A program made the position numbers and the translations under genes. Shown piece after piece: positions 12,101 to 19,830 of a DNA stretch of 64,000 bases. Where the stretch lies: assembly GCA_018894105.1 (NCBI GenBank), contig CM032123.1, positions 5,581,001-5,645,000 of the forward strand, in the 5' to 3' direction. The DNA is from Jacaranda mimosifolia. Its lineage: Eukaryota > Streptophyta > Magnoliopsida > Lamiales > Bignoniaceae. Each line of letters begins with the position of its first letter. Position 1 is the stretch's first letter. The notes under the pieces are model-generated. The model was not told the DNA's origin, made no database searches, and saw nothing but the letters and a program-made list of their open reading frames with translations.

Positions 12101-12538
12101 TATTTGCTAAGGGAGGTTCTTGCATTTCTATTCTATCCTAATTTAAACCTTGGACTTTTTATTGTAATTTAGTCCTTGATTTCTTATCTTATTTTGAATT
12201 GGCCCTAGGAAATAAATAAACTTCTATTTTATATCTTACTTTTATTATATATCTAATATATATATAATGATATATTTGTACCTTAAGGTATACATGTTTT
12301 GTGCCTTATAACTTAGGGCACATGATTAAATTCATTGTGTAGGTATATTTAGGGAATTTTAATTTAATCTAGAATGCTATCAATTCAATCAAAAGAGTTG
12401 ATTTCATTAGATAGTCTATCCATATAGAATTTTTAAATTTGATTTCCTATAGTAACTAGATAAGCTTAATAATTTAATAATAATAATTTTTTTTTCTTCT
12501 CAAGGAAAATTACTTACGAGAAGAGACGAGGCGTTATA
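9155..12538 (-). repeat. 5' LTR of the Tekay-type element, interrupted by a solo LTR
   Basis: 9155-9800 matches the left part of the 3' LTR (3567-4213) and 12340-12538 matches its right part (4214-4440). The 2.5 kb between them is absent from the other LTR, which serves as the empty site. It starts TGTGGCGCCCC, and the outer end TTATA has decayed from TACA. Confidence 0.9.
9801..12334 (-). mobile_element. Solo LTR (about 2.5 kb) inserted in the Tekay 5' LTR
   Basis: Read on the minus strand the insert begins TGAATTTAATC and ends GGAGTTACA, so it has TG...CA ends. A TATA box CTATAAATAG is on the minus strand at 12076-12085. No internal retrotransposon region is seen, so a solo LTR fits best. 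The empty site in the other LTR reads CCTTTCGTGTAGG. The flanks are TTTCG on the left and TTGTG on the right, an imperfect duplication; reading the junction as GTGTA/GTGTA (9800-9804 and 12337-12341) is perfect but loses the TG/CA ends. An imperfect 62-bp direct repeat lies at about 9886-9947 and 10171-10232. The open frame at 10009-10230 and those at 11488-11676 show no recognisable protein. Confidence 0.65.
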
Positions 12539-12543
12539 AGAAT

Positions 12544-12647
12544 TAACAAGGCCAAGAGAAAAAAAGAGCAACCTTTTTAGTTAAAGTCTTCATTCATTGA
12601 TTTGTATATAAAAATTATATTTTATTTTTTTGAGTTGGGGCATGACA
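12544..12647 (-). repeat. Right arm of the inverted repeat, outer part
   Basis: The reverse complement starts TGTCATGCCCCAACTC and aligns with 2639-2733. The join with 3566 across the inserted element reconstitutes one continuous arm once one copy of the AGAAT duplication is removed. This is independent evidence that the Tekay-type element is the younger insertion. Confidence 0.65.
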
Positions 12648-12654
12648 AATATTG

Positions 12655-12850
12655 CCTCTTTTTTTTTTTTTTTGAATCCTCCAATATCCTTCATGATTCT
12701 TCAATCAAAGAAGAATCTCTGCTAGCTGTCGCCTCTATTTCTTTTGCCATGTGTTCTCTTACTTGTGTTAATTGTTCGTCAACAACCTTCTTTAAGATGC
12801 TTTGTAAGACATTTTCACTAATTGAAAAAGAGTTTACATATGTCCCAAAT
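12655..12850 (-). pseudogene. CACTA-like transposon ORF, upstream fragment
   Basis: The minus strand reads ISENVLQSILKKVVDEQL, then QVREHMAKEIEA, then SRDSSLIEES, with a few stops and a poly-T run at 12658-12673 near the break. It is helical and charged, like the fragment at 2486-2638, which would directly follow if 2639-12647 were excised. The open frame on the opposite strand (12602-12853) is its shadow. Family assignment is inferred from the neighbouring CACTA-type repeats. Confidence 0.4.
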
Positions 12851-12869
12851 TGAGATGAATTAGAACCCT

Positions 12870-13265
12870 AAGTATGGTAGTAGTAGAAATACTTTCTAAG
12901 TATAAAACCTTCATACCATGCTCGAAGGAGTTCACGACAGAAGAACCAACAAGGGCAAGAATGTTATGAAGTATTGGGGTTGCTAAAAAGTATCATAAGT
13001 GATCGGGACCCTCGATTCACAGCAAAACTATAGACGAAGCTGTTTAAGCTACGTGGGACGAAGTTGTGCTTCTCCACAAGCTTTCACCTATAGACCGATG
13101 GCCAGATCAAATGGGTGAATGCCATCTTGGAGTGCAACTTGAGGCACTTTGTGAATGAGAACCAAAGGGACTAGGCTAAGCTCATCGATGTGGCACAATT
13201 TTCCTATAACTTGCAGTGGAATGAGGCTACAGAATGGAGTCCGTTCGAGCTTGCAACAAGATAGT
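12870..13265 (+). pseudogene. Gypsy integrase fragment, copy A
   Basis: Translating the plus strand with frameshifts gives the integrase core of a Ty3/gypsy element: VVVVEILSKYKTFIPCSKE, then an SDRDPRFT box with the second catalytic Asp near 12998-13020, then VNAILECNLRHFVNENQ, then AQFSYNLQWNEATEWSPFEL. The left side is cut off next to the CACTA-like fragment, so gag, RT and RNase H are absent. The same region recurs at 15690-16178 with about the same wording. Integrase inserts element DNA; this piece is too decayed to do so. Confidence 0.85.
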
Positions 13266-13711
13266 AACCTCACACCCCACACACATTGAAAACTTTTTTC
13301 TCCACGTAATTTAGTGCCCAGAATAACTAGGTTTAAGAATATATATGCTTCTTGCATACACATGTTTGGAGAAAGATTATAAATAGTTACCTGACATTCT
13401 TAGACCAGTAATTCCCTTATAAAGTCTGGTGAGTTAGGACCTTTCATAAGTAGTTTTAGTGTTACCAGGTCATACACAAAATCTAATGACTTAGAATTTT
13501 CTTTTTCTTTGTCTCATTTTTCCTCTTCTATATTCCATAGATTATAGCCCAAATACATTTCGAACCTAGTCCATCCAAGTATTTTAAATGGGCTTTATTA
13601 GGGTTTAAACTAAGCCCAACCTAGTCCTCCATACATTGCATTCTGCTATCCACTTCAAGGTAAAAAGGTATAATTACTTATGCCAAATACCTGACACCAC
13701 CCCCCGTTAGC

Positions 13712-13719
13712 TATAAAAG
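13712..13719 (+). promoter_or_regulatory. TATA box in gypsy 3' region, copy A
   Basis: TATAAAAG, about 70 bases upstream of a small ORF. The same arrangement is kept in copy B (18124-18132). Conservation of both box and ORF suggests an internal promoter, but transcription is not shown by sequence. Confidence 0.4.
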
Positions 13720-13789
13720 GCAAAGCAAACATATTTGGTTATTAAAAGCAAACACATATACAGTGACTCTCTCTCCTCAAACTCAAAAG

Positions 13790-13939
13790 ATGAATATGGT
13801 GAAGAAAGATAAAGGCCTTCCTATCTCCATGGTCTCCTATCGTTCAAGCAACACAAGAATGTCTCATATACTCCATAACAAGCATGAAGTCTTCAGAGCC
13901 TTTCTTAAACAGTGGAAGGAAAAGCTACCTCTTGTGTAG
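13790..13939 (+). CDS. Small conserved ORF in gypsy 3' region, copy A, function unknown
   Basis: 49 codons beginning MNMVKKDKGLPISMVS, then SSNTRMSHILHNK, then FRAFLKQWKEKLP. Copy B (18209-18319) keeps the first 30 or so codons with conservative changes (MVKKDKGLAISMVSKHSSN, MSPILHNKRG) before a frame change. A TATA box lies about 70 bases upstream in both copies. I recognise no family. It may be the beginning of a larger decayed ORF, because a further hydrophobic frame follows at about 14038. Confidence 0.35.
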   Translation: MNMVKKDKGLPISMVSYRSSNTRMSHILHNKHEVFRAFLKQWKEKLPLV

Positions 13940-14466
13940 AAGAGCAATCTACAGTAGCCAGAGTAGAGAGCATCTATGTCAGGTCAGGCCTATGACAGGT
14001 ATTTAGGACCAAAGAGTTTTGTCCTCATTGGGAAGTAGTGGTATTGATGGCCTTGATGTTGGCCACAATAGTGAAAGACATGGGAGATGAGAAAAATTAT
14101 TTGGACATGAGGAAGTATTCTATTTTGGTATGTTTTTGCGTAGATGCAAATGTTTTCTCATTCGTTCAATTTATAAAAGGTGAAAGGTAAGAATAAAATG
14201 GCATAAATTATAAAGATGGATGTATATATCATGGGTAAATGTCATTTTAATTTTCTTATTCTTTTTGTGCTATCTTGTTTTTTATTTACACCCCATAGTG
14301 TTAGTTAAAATGGTCCTATGTGCTTTAATCAGCACTTTGTTGCCTCAGGTGTCTGGATTAATAGGAGTTTTACTGATTATTACTATCCGCAACTTAAATA
14401 TCCGAACTTGTTAAAATGAAAAAACTTTACTATATAAAATAGTTTAGCTTAATCATCTATGCAATC

Positions 14467-14815
14467 TGTCACGCCCCAATTGGAAAAGTTGCGAAGAAGC
14501 AAGACGTTGGAGGTTAAGGAACGTCCCAATACTTTCTAAATTGTTGTAGATACTTATAGATTTGTATAGAAAAATTTAGAGTAGGTTTCTAGAAAAATAT
14601 AATGTAAGGAATGTTCCGGAGAATTAATTAACTGTAGGATTAAATCGATCCCCATCATCTATTTGATAGGTTGATATTATAAATAGGTGGTAGGACCTCA
14701 TTTGTAACCACCCAATATGAAATCCAAGTAATACAAGTCTCTTAGAGTTTCTCCCTTTGAACTCTCTCTCCCTCCCTCCCTCTAAAAACTTAGCCAACTC
14801 ACTTCACATAAACAC
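14467..14815 (+). repeat. LTR between the two gypsy copies
   Basis: Starts TGTCACGCCCCAATTGG and contains a TATA box TATAAATA at 14678-14685 followed by a leader. Its first 215 bases align with 18861-19078, the decayed LTR of copy B. The right end is an estimate because the other LTR is truncated. The single LTR between two internal regions indicates a tandem LTR-internal-LTR product of recombination between elements. Confidence 0.7.
14678..14685 (+). promoter_or_regulatory. TATA box of the gypsy LTR
   Basis: TATAAATA within the LTR, about 210 bases from its start, the usual place for the element's RNA polymerase II promoter. Confidence 0.55.
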
Positions 14816-15530
14816 AACACTTGAAAAGAGAGCCTGACTTAGCTAGTTTTACAAGGGGTAAACAAGGAGCTATATGGCGCACGCCAGCTTATAGGAGACA
14901 AGACCGTGATAGATGCTATCAAAGCCCGATCAGGCTTGGTGCTATGAAGAAGTCAGCAAGGCCAATGACAACATTTCAACTATTATTTAGGAGAGAGGAA
15001 GGAGAACGTGCCTACTCACAACAAGAAGAAGAACTGAGACCAAAGCAAGTTTGGTGAGGGTGCTTCGTCTAAGTGAGAGGGTAGAATGTGTTTAACATAC
15101 TATCGAGCGTTGGAGGAGCGTGTTCTTGGACAACTCCACATATTCAAAAAAGATCTTCAAACTTACCTTAATGCTGGTACTATAGCGAAAGAACAAATTG
15201 CACGAATCAAGAGAAAAGTGGAAGAATGATTGGTCTATATGGATGAGGAGACATAGGGTATCATCCAAGCTCTCCAATCAAGCAATGAGGGGATGCAAGA
15301 AGAAAATAAAGTAGTCGATGCTCTGGGTTATAAGGTAGAGCTTGCAGCTACTAGCCTAGCCAAAGGGACCATGATGGACTCAATCAAGCAAGGATTGGAG
15401 AGTGAACCCATGGCTAGGGAGACAAAAGAGTTAGCCGAAGAAGGGCAAACACGATAATTTTAATCGAAGAACAATCTGCTTAGATTAAGGGTCGAAGCTT
15501 GTATGTGCCCAAGTGGAATAATCTAAGATG
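14816..15530 (+). pseudogene. Gypsy gag-like coiled-coil region, copy B
   Basis: The best frame lies at about 15096-15456 and reads EERVLGQLHIFKKDLQTYLN, KEQIARIKRKVEE, then GIIQALQSSNEGMQEENK and KQGLESEPMARETKELAEEG, with few stops. Long charged coiled coils precede the capsid in Gag of several plant chromoviruses. The capsid, protease, RT and RNase H expected next are absent, because at about 15560-15690 the sequence passes into integrase. 14816-15060 is leader-like without a clear primer binding site, and the frame at 14821-15057 is not conserved protein. Confidence 0.55.
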
Positions 15531-15689
15531 GGAGCTTATTTCAGAATGCTATCACACCAAATGGACGAGACATCCTGGCCAAAAAGGACCTTGGCACTAC
15601 TTGAAACATCATATTTTTAGCCCTAGATGAGGGATGATGTCGAGATGTACGTGCAAACTTATCTTGTATGCCAATAAGACTAAGGGGAG

Positions 15690-16178
15690 AATAAGAAACC
15701 CGCGGGATTATTCGAACCCCTGCCAATTTCTAAGCGTCAATGGGAATCCATCTCCATGGATTTCATCACGGCACTGCAAAGTCAGAAAGGTTTGGCTCGA
15801 TCGTGGTTATAGTAGAAACACTTTTCATGAAAAATCTTGTGAAGTATTGGGGGCTGTCAAGAAGTATCATAAATGATCGAGACCCCCACTTTATGACAAA
15901 GCTACGGACAGAGCTATTCAAGCTACTTGGCATGGAGTTGTGCTCTCCACAAGCTTTCACCTATAGACTGATAGCCAAATTGAATAGGTGAATGCCTTGC
16001 TAAAGTACTACTTGAGGCACTTTATGAGTGCTAATCAAAGGGATTGGGTGAGGCTCATCGATATGGCTCAATTTTTCTATAACTTGCAGCGGAGTAAGGC
16101 CACGGGATGGAGTCCATTCGAACTCGCAACAAGACAACAACCTCACACTCCACACATACTAGAAACTTTTTCCAAGTG
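15690..16178 (+). pseudogene. Gypsy integrase fragment, copy B
   Basis: Second copy of the integrase core with frameshifts: FHHGTAKSERFGSIVVIV, then VKYWGLSRSI, NDRDPHFMTKL (second catalytic Asp), VNALLKYYLRHFMSANQRDW, AQFFYNLQRSKATGWSPFEL and ending THPHILETFSK-like wording before 16178. It parallels copy A at 12870-13265, but extends further to the left. Stops and shifts mark it as a pseudogene. Confidence 0.85.
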
Positions 16179-16305
16179 ATTTAGGACCCAGAATAACCAG
16201 ACTCAGAATATATATGGTTATTTCAAACACAAGCCTGGAGAAATATCATAAATAGTTATAAGGCATTCCCATACCACTAATTCTCTTATAAAGCCTGGTG
16301 ATTTA

Positions 16306-17846
16306 TGGTGTGCTTGCTTGTGGAGGATTTTCCAAATTCTTGTTTCTTTGAGTTAAAAAAATTAGGAAGTGATGTTTGAATGTGAGAATTCTATCGCTCT
16401 CCAAAAAAACACCTCTTGAGTTATTCTTTCTCCATTTCTAAAAAGTCATCTCAAACTTTTTAAAAAAATGGACTTCCTTTCTCTCACTTTCTTTTCCTTC
16501 ATTCCCACACTTTGACCAATGCTCCCTCACTCCCTTCCCCTCTCTCTATGTATATACATGTATGCATATATATATATATATACACATATATAACTTATAC
16601 TTTCCCTTAACTTACTACAGATTAAAATTTTAGTTGCGGGTTTAAATTTTTTTTGTTTAATCGCATATATTTTATACATTGAGTATTAAATTTTGGTGGG
16701 AAAAATGCTAATTATTCTTATTAAATAAATAAGTATAATAAAAAATAAATTCATACTTTCATGTAAATTCGTACTTTTATGTACTAAAAAAATCATCTTT
16801 TATGTAAATAAGGTAGAAAATTCCAATTTCAAATATTGATATTTTATACAATAGAATTCGTACTTTTTTTTATAAAATTGGAAATTTTGAACAAAAACTT
16901 TAAAATATTAGACATAGAATTAATATATATTTAATGTACATATGTATAATACAAATTTCTTGTTGTATGGCCTAGGCAAAATATTTAAATATTTATTTAA
17001 ATACTCAAAAAATTATTTTGATAATATATCATTATATTTATATGTACATTATAATATTTAGATGAGATTATTTTGATAATATATATTTATATTTATATGT
17101 AATATTTTAATATTAACATAAATTTATTTTGATAATAAATAATAAATATAATATATTTACTTGTAGTAATTATATTTTAATATTTAAATATAATTATTTG
17201 CATAATAAAATTAAAGTATATGTATATTGCATTGTTTATATAAAATTATTTTCATGATCTATAATAATATTTACATGTTATATTTTTATTATTTAAATGA
17301 AATTATTTTCACATTATAGTTATTTACACTTAATATTTTAATATGCAAAGATAAATTCTTTCATAATATAACTATTTACACATTCAGTTTACTATTTTAA
17401 AAGAAAAAACATAGTTTATGCATATTTAATTATATACAGGTTTAACTTTATTTATACTTAAATTTTTAAAGTTTTAATTAATTAAATTATTATATTAATA
17501 TATTATTAAATTTTAGTATTCATATTATAGGATATTTTACAGTATATTTTATTAATTTCTTTATTCTAATTAAATATATATAAATATTATATAATATTTA
17601 TTACATACACATTATTTTAACTCATACTTGATAACCAATCACAACTTCATAAGTTTTTCTCAAAAAAACCCCACAACCAAATGACATTTCATAACTTTCA
17701 CCTATCGCATCAACCCCAATCATTACACCTTTACTTCACAACCAATCACACCTTCATAGATAAATTTTCTACCTCTTAAACACAAAAATCTCACTATTCT
17801 CTCTTAGGAATGGAAAATAAAAATAAAATCACGAGCAATCACAACC
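16306..17846. mobile_element. Non-coding TIR element (PIF/Harbinger-like) inside copy B
   Basis: Copy A supplies the empty site (GGTGAGTTAGGACC at 13428-13441). In copy B, TTA occurs on both sides (16303-16305 and 17847-17849). The ends are TGGTGTGCTTG and, as reverse complement, GGTTGTGATTG, matching at 8 of 11 bases. The 3-bp TTA duplication suggests PIF/Harbinger. The 1541 bases are very AT-rich, with (TA)n near 16568-16583 and no ORF, so it would depend on an enzyme from elsewhere. Confidence 0.6.
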
Positions 17847-18123
17847 TTAGGACCTTTCATAAATAGTTTTAATGTTACCAAGTTATACACAATATCTAGT
17901 GACTCGGGATTCCCTTTTTCTTTGCCTCATTTTTTCTCCTCTAAATTCCATTGATTTTGTTCCAAATACAAATTGAACCTAATCTACCTATGTATTTTTA
18001 AATGAGCCTTATTTAGGTTTGACCTAAGCCTAATCTAGTCCTCCATGCCTTCCATTCTGTTATCCACTTCTAGGAGAAAAAGGTCTAATTACATATTCCA
18101 AATATCTGGCACCCCCCATTGGC

Positions 18124-18132
18124 TATAAAAAG
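18124..18132 (+). promoter_or_regulatory. TATA box in gypsy 3' region, copy B
   Basis: TATAAAAAG, about 77 bases upstream of the small ORF start, at the same relative place as in copy A. Confidence 0.4.
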
Positions 18133-18208
18133 GCAAAGCAAACATATTGGGCTGTTAAAAGCAAACACATATATGTTGACTCTCTCTTCTCAAACTCAAA
18201 AGGTGAAT

Positions 18209-18319
18209 ATGGTGAAAAAAGATAAAGGTCTTGCTATCTCCATGGTCTCCAAACATTCGAGCAATGAAAGAATGTCTCCTATACTCCATAACAAGCGTGG
18301 AGTCTCTAGACCCTTTTAA
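18209..18319 (+). CDS. Small conserved ORF in gypsy 3' region, copy B, function unknown
   Basis: 36 codons starting MVKKDKGLAISMVSKHSSN and ending GVSRPF. The first residues of copy A are lost here because the upstream ATG has become GTG. The frame shifts relative to copy A near the stop. Being kept at this length in two diverged copies is the only argument that it is coding. Confidence 0.3.
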   Translation: MVKKDKGLAISMVSKHSSNERMSPILHNKRGVSRPF

Positions 18320-18860
18320 ACGGTGGAAGAAGGAGTTGCTCCCTAGTGCACAAGAATAGTCTACAATAGCCAATATGGAGACCATCTTAGGACAGGTATT
18401 TAGGCCTAAAGAGTTTTTCCCTCATTCGAAAGTTGTGGTGTTGATGGCCTTGATGTTGGCCACAATAGTGAAAGATATGGGAGATGGGAAAAATGATTAG
18501 GAAATGAGGAAGAAATATTATCTTTTTGTATGTTTTTGTTTAGATGCAAGTGTTTTGTCATTCATTCAATTTGCTAAGTGTGAAAGGTAAGAATGAAATA
18601 GCGTATGTAAAGGAGGATGTATATATTTTAAGTAATTGTCATTTCAATTTCTCTTATTCTTTTTATGCTATCTTATTTTTTTAATACCTCATGGTGTTTG
18701 GTAAAATGGTCTCATGTTTTAAACAGTCTTTTGTTGCCTCATGTGCCTAGATTAACAAGAGTTTCACTGACAATCTATGTCATCAACTCAAATGTCTATA
18801 CTTGTCAAAATGGTATAACTTTGTGGTCTAAAATAGCTTAGCTTAATTATCCATGCAACT

Positions 18861-19078
18861 TATCACGCCTTGGCAGGAGACATTGCGAGGAAGCAAGATG
18901 CTGGAGGTTAAGGAGCATCTTAATACTTTTTAAATTGCTGTAGATACTTGTAGATTTGTATAGAAAATTCTAGAGTAGATTTCTAGAAAAATCTAGTCCT
19001 GGGAATGTTTTGGAGAATTAATCTTAACTATCGGATTAAACAATCTTCATTGTCCATTCGAGAGATGGATAGTGATAT
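18861..19078 (+). repeat. Truncated LTR of gypsy copy B
   Basis: Begins TATCACGCCTTGGCAGG, a decayed TGTCACGCC start, and aligns with the first 215 bases of the LTR at 14467. Homology stops at about 19078, before the TATA box, where the Tat-type element begins. Confidence 0.65.
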
Positions 19079-19620
19079 CGCAAAAAATGACAATCAGTAT
19101 ATTTATCAATGGTTGAGTGGTCAACCAGAGTAGGGGTTGGGGTGAGCATTTATTGGGCTCGTTGGTAGAATCAAGTATGAGTCTTGAGGTCGGAAGATAG
19201 GGACAAATGATGAATAGGTAGGTATCATATGTGATCAATCGATCTTTTATCTGATAAATAATGGGGCATTTATAGTTGATCATGAGGCCACTTTAGCACA
19301 GTTTGTTTGGTGTTAACACAATCATTTTCGTATACGTGTCACAGTATGTAGGTTCGCGATCATCCAGTACCATGGGCATGGGTCCGGCAGTTGGGTCAAC
19401 CCATTTAGAAAATACACGGATCCTTAGACATATTTGTGATTTTAATTAATTAGGAGGGTGTTTAAGTCTTTTAGAAATTCTCTCCTTATCATGAATCCTC
19501 CCAACTTTCTTAGTTATGAGTGAAACTCGTAAATGAAGAAGTTGATCTGAGTCATTGATCCTCATTGGTCATTTCCTTTGGGCCGTTGGATTTGTCACAT
19601 TTTTTGAGAAATTAAAACTT

Positions 19621-19628
19621 TATAAATA
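19621..19628 (+). promoter_or_regulatory. TATA box upstream of the Tat antisense ORF
   Basis: TATAAATA within TTTATAAATAGGGCTCTC on the plus strand, about 210 bases before the ORF start. A GTAAGT at 19744-19749 could be a splice donor in a 5' leader. It is a plausible promoter for the antisense ORF, not proven. Confidence 0.5.
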
Positions 19629-19830
19629 GGGCTCTCTAGTCCTTTCTTTCCCTTTATTTTCATTTTTCTATATGGAGTTGTACGCCGAGATACTCGACCC
19701 AGCAACTTGTGCTACTCGACCTAGCGACTTGTAACCCCTAGCAAGTAAGTGCCGAGTTAATTTATCTCCTTTTAATATTAATTGTGTTATTTTTCATTCT
19801 TTATTTGTTGATTGTCATATTTATTTTGTC

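Larger units (their letters stand above)
3567..12538 (-). mobile_element. Ty3/gypsy chromovirus, Tekay/Del type, complete but decayed
   Basis: Structure on the minus strand: 5' LTR (9155-12538, interrupted), primer binding site, extra leader ORF, gag, fused pol and chromodomain, polypurine tract, 3' LTR (3567-4440). The element is flanked by perfect 5-bp duplications AGAAT (3562-3566 and 12539-12543). The integrase C-terminus carries a chromodomain with the wording of Tekay/Del elements (MFHVSQLRKY, then PVCILDQK, KVLWRSHNVEKATWELE). Gag zinc knuckle, protease and the N-terminal part of reverse transcriptase are missing, and every reading frame has stops. It can no longer move by itself. Confidence 0.92.
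2639..12647. mobile_element. Palindromic pair of LTR-like arms with TSD, split by a younger retrotransposon
   Basis: The left end begins TGTCACACCCCAACT at 2639. The right end, read as reverse complement from 12647, begins TGTCATGCCCCAACT. The arms are homologous over about 430 bases: 2639-3070 matches the reverse complement of 12647-12544 continued by 3566-3235. The flanks are AATGT (2634-2638) and AATAT (12648-12652), a 4/5-match target duplication, so the whole palindrome appears to have inserted as a unit. LTRs of one retrotransposon are normally direct repeats; here they are inverted. The Tekay-type element 3567-12538 later landed inside the right arm. A foldback transposon or a product of self-integration could explain it. 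Confidence 0.6.
13266..14466 (+). other. Gypsy 3' region, copy A, between integrase and LTR
   Basis: It matches 16179-16305 plus 17850-18860 of copy B for most of its length. It includes a TATA box, a small ORF (next entries) and a hydrophobic frame near 14038-14160 that reads VLMALMLATIVKDMGDEK in both copies. No known domain is recognised. No clear polypurine tract is visible before the LTR. Confidence 0.6.
17850..18860 (+). other. Gypsy 3' region, copy B
   Basis: Continues copy B after the inserted TIR element and aligns with 13437-14466. It contains the second TATA box (18124-18132), the second small ORF and the second hydrophobic frame near 18434-18490. Confidence 0.6.
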
